A program made the position numbers and the translations under genes. A stretch of DNA of 64,000 nt from Flavobacteriales bacterium (lineage in GTDB: Bacteria > Bacteroidota > Bacteroidia > Flavobacteriales_F > PHOS-HE28), in assembly GCA_020635725.1 (NCBI GenBank), contig JACJZF010000001.1:579704-643703 (forward strand), in the 5' to 3' direction. Positions 16,874-25,756 of the stretch are shown piece by piece. The stretch's first letter is position 1. Every line of letters starts with the position of its first letter. The notes beneath the pieces are model-generated. The model was given only the letters and a program-made list of their open reading frames with translations, was not told where the DNA came from and did not search any database.

Positions 16874-19800
16874 CGGAGCACCTGGATGTGGCCCATCTGC
16901 GTCTGTTCCACGCCTAGCGTGCCATCCTGGTCCGTGTAGAACTTGTACTCGATGCGCCACACATACATGTCGTTCTTCACCGGCTCGCCGCGATAGGTTC
17001 CGTCCCATCCCATGCTCATGTCGTCCGTCTCGTAAAGCAATTCGCCCCAGCGGTCGTGCACCACCATGTGCAGCTGGGCGATGCTCTTGCCTATCGGGAT
17101 GAAGACGTCGTTCACCCCATCGCCGTTGGGCGTGAAGGTGTTCGGGATGAAGATGGTTGCCGGGCAGTATTCGATCACCCGCGCCGAATCCAAGGTGGAG
17201 CAATCGTACGTGTTGGTCATGTGCACATAATACCAGCCATAGGCACTGGCCATGATCACGCGCGTGGTCTCTCCGCTGCTCCAGCTGTGGGTCGATCCCG
17301 CGTTGCCGGCATCGATGACCACATAGTGCGGATCATCATCGAGGCAGGTGTGGAACTCGTTCGCGGCCATGCGCGCTGGTGAGGGGTTGAAGTGGACGGT
17401 GATTGCATCGCCACCCTGGCAATAGCCGTTGTCCACGGTCACCGCGTACGTGCCGGCCGAAGCGATGCCCACAGTGCGCGTATGTGCGCCGTTGGTCCAC
17501 TGGTAGGATGAACCGGGGTTGCCGGCATCGAGCGTGAGCACCTGGCCTTCGCAGAGCACGGTGTCGGCGCCAAGGTGTACGACAGGTGGCGCCACGAGCT
17601 GCACGGCAGCATCGAAGGTGCCGCTGCAGCCGAGCGCATTGGTCACTACTACGCTGTACGTGCCTGAGGCCGTGGCCGCGATGGTCTGTGATTGCGCGCC
17701 CGTGCTCCATTGGTAGGAGCAGCCTGGGTTGCCAGCGTCCAGGACAGGCGGATCATCTTGGCAGATGGTCACGTCCTGCAGGGCATCCACAGGGCCGGGT
17801 ACCACGGTGAGGGTGATGGCATCGCTCGCGGTGCAGGAGCCGTTGCTCACGGTCACCTCGTATATGCCGTTGCTGTTCGACGTGATGGTTTGCCCTTGCG
17901 CGCCGGTGCTCCAGGTATAGGTGGCTCCTGCGTTCCCCGCATCGAACGTCACGCTCTCTCCCTGGCAGATGCTCGTGTCGTTCCCGAGGCTCACGGACAG
18001 CAAGGGCGCCAAGGTGACCACGGCATCGTATGTCGTGCTGCAACCCGCGGAGGTGGTCACCGTAACGCTGTAGGTGCCGCTGCTCGTTGGCGTGATGCTC
18101 TGCGTCTGCTGCCCCGAGCTCCACTGGTAGGTGCTGCCGGGGTTCCCGGCGTTCAGGACTGGCGGCGAGCTGATGCACGCGGCCACATCCTGCAACGCAT
18201 CCAATGGCATCGGGTTGAAGGTGATGGAAACCGCATCCGACGCGCTGCAGTTGTTGGCGTTGGTCACCGTGACGCTGTACGTGCCGCTCGTGCTCACGCT
18301 GATGGAGGGCGTTTGCGCATTCGTGCTCCACAGGTAGGAGGCGCCCGCATTCCCTGCGTTCAGTGTCTGCGCCGCGGTGCCGCATACGGCGAGGTCTGCT
18401 CCGAGGTCGACCACCGGCAGCGCGTGCAAGGTGACGTTGAAGGTGCTGATGGCCTCGCATCCGTTCGCGTCGGTGATCGTGACGGTGTGCGGCCCGCTCT
18501 GCGAGGGGGTGATCGCCGGTGTGGATTGCCCGGTGCTCCAGCTGTAGCTCACCCCGGTGACCGGTGCCGTGAGCGTGGGCGGGGTGTTCGCGCAGGCACT
18601 GACGTTCTGCGATGCCGGGACATTGGTGTATGCGCGGGTGATGGTCACCTGATCGCTCACCGAGCATCCGGCGGCGTCCGTGATGGTGATGGTGTAGGTG
18701 GCCGTCGCATCCACGAGGATCGAAGGCGATTGGATGCTGGCCGAGTTCAGGTTGGCCGCTGGCGACCAGGCATAGCTCGGGTTCGGGATGTTGTGCTGCA
18801 CATGCAGTTGATGACCGATGGTGGAGCACACCGTCACATCGCTGCCGGCGTCGATCGTATATCCGGTATTCGCCGTGACCGTGATGCTCTGGGACAAGGA
18901 GCAGCCCGATGCAGGATGCGTGACCGTGCAGGTGTAGGTGGTGGTCTGGGCAGGCGTCGCGGTGGGGTTCGCTATCGATGTGCTGCTCAGGCCAGCGCCG
19001 GTCCAGGCATAGGTGAGCCCGCTGCCGCCGCTCACACTGGCGCTGAGCTGCGTGCTCTGTCCCTGGCACAGGGTGGTCTGCGTAGCGCTGACGTTCAATC
19101 CGAAGAGCTGGCCAACCGTGATCGTTACGGAGCCTGTTGCGGAACAGCCGCTGCTGTTCGTGGCGCTGACGGTGTAGGTCGTGGTCTGCGTTGGGGTGGC
19201 AATGGGGTCGGCGATGCTCGTGCTGCTCAAGGTGCCGTTGTTCGGCGACCACGTGTACTGTATGCCCGTGCCTGAGCTGGGCGTGGCCACGAGCGGTGAG
19301 CCGGTCGATGAGCACAAGGTGAAGTCATCGGTGACGTCGAGCGAGAAGGCCGGTGCGACATTCACGTACACGGAATCGGTGTAGACGCATCCGGCTGTGG
19401 GATCCGTAGCCGCCAGCTTGTACCAGCCGCTAGCGGTGGGCGTGGCCGTGGGCGAATGCACCGTGTTGCTGCTTAAGGTGGCGGGCTGTGACCAGGCATA
19501 GCTCGCGAAGGCATTGTCGTAGCGCGCGAGGAGGAAGTCGTCGATGGCCCAGTTGTCATGCCCGCTTCCCTGGTTGGCGAGCTGCCGGATGCGGAACATG
19601 GCATTGGTGGCCTGCGCTCCTGCAGGCAGAGCAATGTCCACCGCGGTGAATCCGGGGTACGCGCTCTCATCGAAGGTGCTGATACCCGTCCAGTTGAGAC
19701 CGTTGTTCACCGAGTACTCGAGCACGATGTCATCTCCGGGTTCGTTGTCATCGCATCCATCGCCCGGACCGGCGATCTTCAGACGGAAACGGATGAAGCC

Positions 19801-21891
19801 TCCGCCCGTGGTGTTGTACCCGATGGTCTGCGCGGAACGCTGGCCGTTGCCGTTGAAGTAGAGTGCCGTTCCGCCGTAGCTGCCGCAGCTGCTGCTCACG
19901 GTCCCGCCCTGGATCGCGGTCCACATCGCCCCGGGTGGCGCATCGAATGCGTCGCGGGCCAACGCGCGCAGCACGCGGCTCTGCAGCTGCACCGTGCTTC
20001 CCTCGCACACCGTGGTGGGCTGCGCGGAAACCTCCAGGTCGATGATGGCCCCGGGCATGACGGTCACCAGGATGCTATCGATCATGTCACCGCAGCCGGT
20101 CGGGCTCACCACCTGCACGCCGTACCAGGTCGTTGCCATCGGGGTGGCGATCGGGGCATTGGAATGCGAATCGTCGAGCGATTGCGGAGGCCACCAGTTG
20201 ATGTCGAACCAGGCGGGATCCGGTGGCGGTACCAGCCCGAGCTGAACGGGCTCATACTGGCACACGTTGATCGTGGGCTCGTCATTGGCGGTGAGCAGCG
20301 TAGGAATGGTGAGTGGGATGCCCACGTGGTAGGTGAAGGACCGTGGGCAGCCGCTCACGGGCAGAACGCCGGTGACCGTGTAGCTCTCGCTCTGTGTGGG
20401 GGTCACCGTGTAGCTATTACCGACGGCGAGCACGGTGTTCGGGTCGCTCAGCGCCACCCACTGGGCTCCGTTCAAGGTCTCCGGAGTGGTCAGCGTCACG
20501 GTGCTGATGCCGCAAATGGTCGAGTCCGGAGGGAGCGCCGTGGCTTTCACGTCGTGCATGCTGGTGCCGTAGCTCTCGCCATAGCCTACGCCGAAGACGT
20601 AGGCTTGGAACCCGGCGGCGCACTGGACATGGTGCTGGCCCACGGCCACCGGCACCTTGGCGTACCACCAATCGGCGCAAGCCATATAGGGTTGGAACAG
20701 CGCGCTGCTCACGGGCGTCCCATCAAGCAATACCTGGTTCACGGCCGTTGCGGGCACCACCAGGCTCACGCTGTGCGAAGTGATCTGCGCGGTGGATTGA
20801 GTCGTCCATCGGGCCGATGTGCTCATGCGCTCCTCGGGGGAGAGGAGGGTGAGCGATGGGTCCCCGTTGTTCGCGCAACTGTATCCCTCCAGCAACTGCG
20901 CAACGCTCACTGGCGCGCTCGCCTCGATGCATACAGGTGTCGAGGTGCCGTTCACCTCGTGCCTCTGTCCGGCGTTCAGCACGATCGGGGCGCCGCCGTC
21001 GATGCTCACACTGGTGCCGTCGAGGTGGGCCATCACACGATAGGAGAAGCTGGTGACCCCTTGTACCGGCACGGTGCGGTAGCGCGTGCCCCAGGCACCC
21101 AGGGGCAGGCATTGCTCCACCAAGTGGTCGCAGGCTGAGCAGGAGCCCGGCAGGGTGCCGCACATCGAACCGCCAAAGACTGCAAAAGGCCGACAGGGTC
21201 CGCTGGCATCGGTGGCCTCCACCAGCGTACCCGAGAGGTCGAGCACATCCTGCGCGGCCTGGATCTGATAGGTCTGCCCGGCATCGAGGTCCACGACGAA
21301 GGGAACCCCGGCGGGTCGGCCGCCAGCGGTGTTCACGGAAGGCGTGATGCGTACCTGCGTGCCATCGGCGGTGGCCAGCACCAGCAGTTCGCTCTTGTGC
21401 AGGTTGTTGAAGTTCGGGAGCCCTCGATAGGCGTCCACGCGGTAAGCAATCCCCAAAGAAGGCTCGGGGAGCACCTGCGTGGATTCGTGCGTGTAGTTCT
21501 GGAAGCTGCTGATGAAGACATTCACGCTGTCCACGCTCTCGATTAGCACGCCTCTGCCCAGTACGGTCTCGGAGCCCATGCATTCGGCCGAGGTGGGCAG
21601 CTCCACGGTCACTGTTCCGTTCGCTGGCACGCTGAAGCCCGTGCTCCAACCCATCAGCGGTATGCTTATCGTCCCAGTGGTGGAAGCGCCGGCCGCCACA
21701 TGAACGCGCAGGTTCTGCGCGCCGAAGCCATTCTGCATGTAGGCCGCCCAGAAGCGCTTCCCGCGCGTGGGGAGCTGCTGGCTTACCTGCGCCTGTGCCA
21801 TGCCCATGAGCAGCATGGCCAGCAACGCGAGGTGGAGGCGCGGCGTTGTTCCGCGCAACAGGGTATGGTGAAGTCCAGGCATCCGCGCCAC
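16870..21891 (-). CDS. Giant surface adhesin: IgGFc-binding-like N-terminus, Ig/PKD-type repeats, T9SS type B tail
   Basis: 1673 aa. The signal peptide ends MGMAQAQ at about residue 35. An IgGFc-binding-protein-like domain follows (about 45-400), opening RGKRFWAAYMQNG and containing ISSFQNYTHESTQVLPEPSLG. A reelin/MAM-like beta-sandwich lies at about 640-790 (DAFDAPPGAMWTAIQGG, LEYSVNNGLNWTGIS). Many Ig-like repeats follow; each has the form DxGNxGxxYxWSTGAQxxxI then SGTYSVTVTNxxGC. The C-terminus (about 1575-1673) is the gliding-motility-associated type B sorting domain, opening IFIPNTFTPNGDGVNDVF. Export through T9SS and a role in adhesion or surface structure are inferred. The ligand is unknown. 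Confidence 0.88.
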   Translation of the reverse strand: MARMPGLHHTLLRGTTPRLHLALLAMLLMGMAQAQVSQQLPTRGKRFWAAYMQNGFGAQNLRVHVAAGASTTGTISIPLMGWSTGFSVPANGTVTVELPTSAECMGSETVLGRGVLIESVDSVNVFISSFQNYTHESTQVLPEPSLGIAYRVDAYRGLPNFNNLHKSELLVLATADGTQVRITPSVNTAGGRPAGVPFVVDLDAGQTYQIQAAQDVLDLSGTLVEATDASGPCRPFAVFGGSMCGTLPGSCSACDHLVEQCLPLGAWGTRYRTVPVQGVTSFSYRVMAHLDGTSVSIDGGAPIVLNAGQRHEVNGTSTPVCIEASAPVSVAQLLEGYSCANNGDPSLTLLSPEERMSTSARWTTQSTAQITSHSVSLVVPATAVNQVLLDGTPVSSALFQPYMACADWWYAKVPVAVGQHHVQCAAGFQAYVFGVGYGESYGTSMHDVKATALPPDSTICGISTVTLTTPETLNGAQWVALSDPNTVLAVGNSYTVTPTQSESYTVTGVLPVSGCPRSFTYHVGIPLTIPTLLTANDEPTINVCQYEPVQLGLVPPPDPAWFDINWWPPQSLDDSHSNAPIATPMATTWYGVQVVSPTGCGDMIDSILVTVMPGAIIDLEVSAQPTTVCEGSTVQLQSRVLRALARDAFDAPPGAMWTAIQGGTVSSSCGSYGGTALYFNGNGQRSAQTIGYNTTGGGFIRFRLKIAGPGDGCDDNEPGDDIVLEYSVNNGLNWTGISTFDESAYPGFTAVDIALPAGAQATNAMFRIRQLANQGSGHDNWAIDDFLLARYDNAFASYAWSQPATLSSNTVHSPTATPTASGWYKLAATDPTAGCVYTDSVYVNVAPAFSLDVTDDFTLCSSTGSPLVATPSSGTGIQYTWSPNNGTLSSTSIADPIATPTQTTTYTVSATNSSGCSATGSVTITVGQLFGLNVSATQTTLCQGQSTQLSASVSGGSGLTYAWTGAGLSSTSIANPTATPAQTTTYTCTVTHPASGCSLSQSITVTANTGYTIDAGSDVTVCSTIGHQLHVQHNIPNPSYAWSPAANLNSASIQSPSILVDATATYTITITDAAGCSVSDQVTITRAYTNVPASQNVSACANTPPTLTAPVTGVSYSWSTGQSTPAITPSQSGPHTVTITDANGCEAISTFNVTLHALPVVDLGADLAVCGTAAQTLNAGNAGASYLWSTNAQTPSISVSTSGTYSVTVTNANNCSASDAVSITFNPMPLDALQDVAACISSPPVLNAGNPGSTYQWSSGQQTQSITPTSSGTYSVTVTTSAGCSTTYDAVVTLAPLLSVSLGNDTSICQGESVTFDAGNAGATYTWSTGAQGQTITSNSNGIYEVTVSNGSCTASDAITLTVVPGPVDALQDVTICQDDPPVLDAGNPGCSYQWSTGAQSQTIAATASGTYSVVVTNALGCSGTFDAAVQLVAPPVVHLGADTVLCEGQVLTLDAGNPGSSYQWTNGAHTRTVGIASAGTYAVTVDNGYCQGGDAITVHFNPSPARMAANEFHTCLDDDPHYVVIDAGNAGSTHSWSSGETTRVIMASAYGWYYVHMTNTYDCSTLDSARVIEYCPATIFIPNTFTPNGDGVNDVFIPIGKSIAQLHMVVHDRWGELLYETDDMSMGWDGTYRGEPVKNDMYVWRIEYKFYTDQDGTLGVEQTQMGHIQVLR

Positions 21892-21951
21892 AGAAGAGTC
21901 GAGTGGTGGCGGCCGTTGTACGCAGCCCAGGCGCGCAGGTTCCCTTCCGGC

Positions 21952-23556
21952 TTACTCGGCGGCCAGTTTCCAGGTGATGCCCAGATCCCACGCCGCGCGC
22001 ACGTTCACGGGCTCGGTGTTCACCCATACCCGCTCGGGCTCCCGCTGAGCCGCCCAACTGCCCGGGTCCCAACGCCCGTTGCCATCCGTGTCGCCGATCA
22101 GGCGCAGGCTGTGGTTGCCCGGTGTGAGCTTCTCCCATGTCACGGGCTCGGTGCCCACCAAGGTCGTGCGCCGCACCACCAGGCCCTGCGCATCCAGCAG
22201 CTCCAGCAGCATGGGGCCCTGTATGGTGGGCGCTCCTTCCACGGTCACTCGCAAGGTCCCGGTGCTCTTCACGTCGAAGCCGCCGATGGTGAAGCGCAGG
22301 GTGTCGTGACTCCCGTTGTAGATGTCGCGAAGCGCCTTGGGCAACACGGTGAGGCGCGCCTGCTGATCAGGATCGAGGTCCGCGCGTACGCGCAGCATCC
22401 GGCGGTCGCTGGTATCGATGGAGGCGTTGAAGGGGAGGTCCACGCTGTCAAGCGCCACGCTGATGCGGGCCGTATCAAGCGCCGCCAAGGGGCGTGAAGC
22501 GCGGAACAAGCCTTCGACGCGATCGCTGGTGCGCACTGGCAGCTGCGTGAGGGTGAGCGCGTAGGGCATGGGCCTGAGCGGTCGGTAGCGGATCGTATCG
22601 AGCACGCCCTCCTCGGTGCTCACCTCGTAGCGACCAAGCTCCAACGCGCTGGTGTCCGATGGCCAGAGCAGCACGCTGTCGCGCCGTGCGCCCCATTGAG
22701 CGTGCCAGCTCAAAACACCGCCGGTGCGCTGCACATCGCGCAGCTCGATACGCTCGGCGGGTCGTGCCAGCGTGATGCGCAACGCGCGATCATCGGTCAC
22801 GGTGGCCTCCAGCAAGCGCTGCATCGGACTCGCCTCCTGGAAGAGATTCAGCGCGAATGGGCGAGCGGTGGTGTCCGCGGCGCTTGCGGGCATCACGGCA
22901 TCGGGCAGGAAGGCGATCTCCTCAGCGGGCAGGTCGAAGCGGTAGTTGGCATTCAGGTCGCGCAGGGCCACGAGCCGGAATCGGCCAGCAGGCAGATGGC
23001 TCAGGCGGAAAGAGCCATCCTTGCGCGATCGCGTAGCGAATGCCGGACGGCCGCTGGTGAAGGATGCGGTGTCGTTCTCTGGCAACAGCATCACCAGCAC
23101 ATCCTCCTGCGGCAGGGTGGTGAAGGCATGGCGCACGGTGCCCTGCACGAACAGGCTGTCCAGCGCATCACCGGTGCTCATCACGTAATCCTCGCCGGCG
23201 GAACGATTGCCTTCGGTCAGGTCCTTCACCGCCTCGCCGATCGCGAACGTATAGGTGGTGTTCGGCTGCAACGGGGCGCGCAGCCGCACCTCCACCTCGC
23301 GGGCGCCGCTCACCTGGATCGTAGGCGGCGGATCAAGTGGCGGCGAGACCAGGAGCCCATTCCGCGGTCGTTCCACCTGCACGCGCTCATCGAAGCGCAG
23401 AGTGAAGCGGTCGCCGATGAAGCGCACGCTGCCGTTCGGAGGGTCACTGCCCAGAAGCACCGGGCCGGTCGCATCCTTCTCACCACCGCTGATGTCGCGC
23501 ACTTGGGCGCAGCCCGCCATGAGCAGGACCGTGACGGCGACGAGCATCTTCCTCAT
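21952..23556 (-). CDS. Ig-like domain lipoprotein
   Basis: 534 aa. A lipoprotein signal MRKMLVAVTVLLMAGC predicts acylation at Cys16. The opening Ig-like domain of the SbsA/Big_5 kind is recognisable in LLGSDPPNGSVRFIGDRFTLRFDERVQ (split at residue 45) and the closing strands TYTFAIGEAVKDLTEGN. The central part has the carboxypeptidase-regulatory-like pattern KDGSFRLSHLPAGRFRLVALRD. The C-terminus contains a calcium-binding-like GDTDGNGRWDPG. Proteins of this layout are common in Bacteroidota and of unknown role; an envelope location is inferred. Its ATG overlaps the stop of the fRMsr gene (23553-23556), so the two are co-translated. Confidence 0.8.
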   Translation of the reverse strand: MRKMLVAVTVLLMAGCAQVRDISGGEKDATGPVLLGSDPPNGSVRFIGDRFTLRFDERVQVERPRNGLLVSPPLDPPPTIQVSGAREVEVRLRAPLQPNTTYTFAIGEAVKDLTEGNRSAGEDYVMSTGDALDSLFVQGTVRHAFTTLPQEDVLVMLLPENDTASFTSGRPAFATRSRKDGSFRLSHLPAGRFRLVALRDLNANYRFDLPAEEIAFLPDAVMPASAADTTARPFALNLFQEASPMQRLLEATVTDDRALRITLARPAERIELRDVQRTGGVLSWHAQWGARRDSVLLWPSDTSALELGRYEVSTEEGVLDTIRYRPLRPMPYALTLTQLPVRTSDRVEGLFRASRPLAALDTARISVALDSVDLPFNASIDTSDRRMLRVRADLDPDQQARLTVLPKALRDIYNGSHDTLRFTIGGFDVKSTGTLRVTVEGAPTIQGPMLLELLDAQGLVVRRTTLVGTEPVTWEKLTPGNHSLRLIGDTDGNGRWDPGSWAAQREPERVWVNTEPVNVRAAWDLGITWKLAAE

Positions 23557-24038
23557 CCGAGCGTCGGTTCCAGGATCGCGCAGAGCGCCTCGAGGCCTCG
23601 CGCATCGATGTCGGAGAAGTCATTCAACGCGCTGCTATCGATGTCCAGCACGGCCACCACCCGGCGCATCGCATCATGCAAAGGCACCACGATCTCCGAC
23701 CGCGAGTGGGGGCTGCAGGCGATGTGCCCGGGGAAGGCATCCACATCGGCCACCAGCACGGTGCGCCCTTCTTTCCAGGCGGTGCCGCATACCCCTTTGC
23801 CGTAGCCGATGCGCGCACAGGCCACGGGGCCTTGGAAGGGGCCGAGCACGAGCTCCTGGCCCACCACGCGGTAGAAGCCCACCCAATGCCACCCGAAGGT
23901 GTGCATGAGCGCTGCGGAGAAGTTGGCCATGGCCGCCACGGGGTCCGGTTCCCCGCGCAGGAGCTCCCGAAGCTGCGGCTCCAGTGCGGCGTACGCGGTG
24001 GCGCGGTCCGTGGCGCTGATGATCGGCGGTGCGGCCAT
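23553..24038 (-). CDS. msrC: Free methionine-(R)-sulfoxide reductase (GAF domain)
   Basis: 161 aa from the ATG at 24038. The enzyme reduces free Met-(R)-sulfoxide in the cytoplasm. It is a single GAF domain with the family segments GWHWVGFYRV, LVLGPFQGPVACARIGYGKGVCGTAW (split at Ala) and FPGHIACSPHSRSEIVVPL, in which the three conserved cysteines (ACARI, GVCGT, IACSP) are all present. The start is 5 nt after a TACTTTCG element, supporting near-leaderless expression. The following lipoprotein gene is translationally coupled by a 4-bp overlap, an unusual partner with no obvious functional link. Confidence 0.92.
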   Translation of the reverse strand: MAAPPIISATDRATAYAALEPQLRELLRGEPDPVAAMANFSAALMHTFGWHWVGFYRVVGQELVLGPFQGPVACARIGYGKGVCGTAWKEGRTVLVADVDAFPGHIACSPHSRSEIVVPLHDAMRRVVAVLDIDSSALNDFSDIDARGLEALCAILEPTLG

Positions 24039-24043
24039 GGCCG

Positions 24044-24051
24044 CGAAAGTA
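24044..24051 (-). promoter_or_regulatory. Candidate -7 element of the fRMsr-lipoprotein operon
   Basis: TACTTTCG on the minus strand differs from TAnnTTTG at one base and ends 5 nt before the ATG at 24038. Confidence 0.4.
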
Positions 24052-24055
24052 CCGG

Positions 24056-24760
24056 TCAGGCGCAGGCCGCGGTGAACACGCTCACGCGCGTATCGGGCGC
24101 CGCGGCTATGGCGCCGATGCATCCTTCGATGGTGGCGCCCGTGGTCACCACGTCATCCACAAGCAGCACATGCTTCCCGGCCAGAGCGTCAGCGTCGCGG
24201 AGGACGAATGCATCCTTCACATTGCGCCAGCGGTCGAGCCGCCCGCGCTTGGTCTGGGTGGCGGTGCGCGTGTGGCGCACCAGTGCATGCTTCGGGTTCT
24301 CCTTCGGCCAGGTTTCCAGCATGCCGTCCACCAGCAACTGGCTCTGATTGTAGCCGCGCTGCCGCTGCTTTGCAGGGTGCAAGGGGATGGCCAGCACCGC
24401 ATCCACATCGGCGAAGCGCTTGCTGGCGGCAAGCTCCTCGCCCATCAGGCGGCCCAGCAGGCGCGCCACCTCCAGGTCCTGCGCGTACTTGATGCGGTGC
24501 AGGATGCGCTGCACCATGCCCGTGGAGCTGAAATGGAGCATGGCGCTGGCGGCCACCAGGGGCACCTTGCCCTTGAACTGCTGCTCCACGCGGTTGTCCG
24601 GGTCATCGTGGAAGCGGGTGCGTGGCAGCTCCTCCAGGCATCCCAGGCAGAGGCAATCCTCGAATCGCATGAGCGTGGTGTCGCAGCCGGCGCACCGGCG
24701 CGGGAGAAAGAGGCCGACGAAATCAGCCGCCCAGATGAGGCCCCTCCTACGTGTCTTCAA
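24056..24760 (-). CDS. comF: ComF-family phosphoribosyltransferase-like protein
   Basis: About 234 aa if translation starts at the TTG at 24760. No ATG lies at the right place, and the ATG of MRFEDCL would remove the first zinc cysteines. A zinc ribbon is visible (RRCAGCDTTLMRFEDCLCLGC), then HRIKYAQDLEVARLLGRLMG, the segment IPLHPAKQRQRGYNQSQLL, and the PRPP-binding loop VLLVDDVVTTGATIEGC. ComF proteins act in natural transformation or DNA uptake. The phosphoribosyl reaction is not demonstrated. It is divergent from the coiled-coil gene at 24848, and the two may share a promoter region around 24815. The start is uncertain. Confidence 0.85.
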   Translation of the reverse strand: MKTRRRGLIWAADFVGLFLPRRCAGCDTTLMRFEDCLCLGCLEELPRTRFHDDPDNRVEQQFKGKVPLVAASAMLHFSSTGMVQRILHRIKYAQDLEVARLLGRLMGEELAASKRFADVDAVLAIPLHPAKQRQRGYNQSQLLVDGMLETWPKENPKHALVRHTRTATQTKRGRLDRWRNVKDAFVLRDADALAGKHVLLVDDVVTTGATIEGCIGAIAAAPDTRVSVFTAACA

Positions 24761-24814
24761 TACGATGTTGAAAAGCGCGGCGTTGAGCAGGAGAGGGCCC
24801 TTCGGCAGCGCCTC

Positions 24815-24822
24815 TAATTTAG
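24815..24822 (+). promoter_or_regulatory. Near-symmetric candidate -7 element between divergent genes
   Basis: TAATTTAG on the plus strand and TAAATTAG on the minus strand overlap in the sequence CTAATTTAG. Each is one base from TAnnTTTG. The element could serve comF leftward and the coiled-coil gene rightward. Confidence 0.35.
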
Positions 24823-24847
24823 CCCGCTGATCCCATCCCTTCCTTCC

Positions 24848-25756
24848 ATGGACCAGCACAACGAACAGCCCGCGAAGAACCGCTCGAACACCGGGCTGTT
24901 GCTCTTGGTCGTGCTCCTGCTCATCAGCAACGTGGTGATGCTCTGGATGCTCATGTCCCGAGGCAAGGAGGTGGAGCAGACCCAGCAGCAGGTAGCCACC
25001 CTCACCACGCAGAAGGATGACGTGACGGCCATGCTGGAGAACATGCTCGACAGCTACGACAGCCTGAAGACCGAGAACGACACCGTGCGCCAGGAGGTGG
25101 AGCTGCAGAAGCAGCAGATCGAGGAGCTGCTCTCGAAGGTGAAGCGCGGCAGCTATGATCTGGCCAAGGCGAAGAAGGAGGCGGAGACGCTGCGCGCCAT
25201 CATGAAGGGCTACATCGCGCAGATCGATTCGCTCAATCAGGCCAACCAGGCGCTCACGGCGGAGAACCTCGGGCTCACCCAGGAGCTGGGCGAGACGCGC
25301 GCGCAGAAGGAGGCGCTCTCCTCGGAGAAGGAGTCCCTGCAGGGGAAGATCGCCAAGGGCGCCGTGCTGCACACCACCAGTATTGCGGCCGGGGCATTGT
25401 TCGTGCGCAACAACGGCAAGCAGGTGGACACCGAGCGCGCCAGCAAGGCCGAGATGGTCAAGTGCTGCTTCACCATCGGGGAGAACAAGGTGACCGATGC
25501 GGGTGACAAGGTGATCTACATGCGGGTGATCAGCCCCGATGGCAAGGTGCTCGCCTCGAGCGATGGCGCGGGCCGCTTCCAGTTCAACGGCGTGGAGGGC
25601 GAGTACAGCGCGCGGCGCGAGGTGAATTACCAGAACCAGCCGGTTGATGCATGCATCTTCTGGACCGGCGGCGAGGAACTGCGCACAGGCCAGTACATCG
25701 TGGAGCTCTACGAGGCCGGCGCGCAGATCTCGAAGTCCACCTTCAACCTGAAGTGA
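24848..25756 (+). CDS. Membrane-anchored coiled-coil protein
   Basis: 302 aa. One N-terminal membrane helix (LLLLVVLLLISNVVMLWML, about residues 17-35) is followed by a long coiled coil (about 40-175) rich in Glu, Gln and Lys, ending at ESLQGKIAKG. A globular beta-rich C-terminal domain (about 178-302) contains KCCFTIGENKVTDAGDKVIYMRVISP and DACIFWTGGEELRTGQYIVELY, each quoted in part. The pattern resembles envelope-spanning structural proteins conserved in Bacteroidota. No enzyme motif is present and the function is unknown. Its stop abuts that of the convergent SprA-like gene. Confidence 0.75.
   Translation: MDQHNEQPAKNRSNTGLLLLVVLLLISNVVMLWMLMSRGKEVEQTQQQVATLTTQKDDVTAMLENMLDSYDSLKTENDTVRQEVELQKQQIEELLSKVKRGSYDLAKAKKEAETLRAIMKGYIAQIDSLNQANQALTAENLGLTQELGETRAQKEALSSEKESLQGKIAKGAVLHTTSIAAGALFVRNNGKQVDTERASKAEMVKCCFTIGENKVTDAGDKVIYMRVISPDGKVLASSDGAGRFQFNGVEGEYSARREVNYQNQPVDACIFWTGGEELRTGQYIVELYEAGAQISKSTFNLK

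Noticed and set aside
19558..21138. 526-codon plus-strand frame, and similar ones opposite other large secreted-protein genes (for example 17692-19275 and 26339-28348)
   Set aside because: High GC leaves antisense frames open; compositions are Arg/Gly/His-rich without signal peptides or motifs, while the minus strand has complete domain series.
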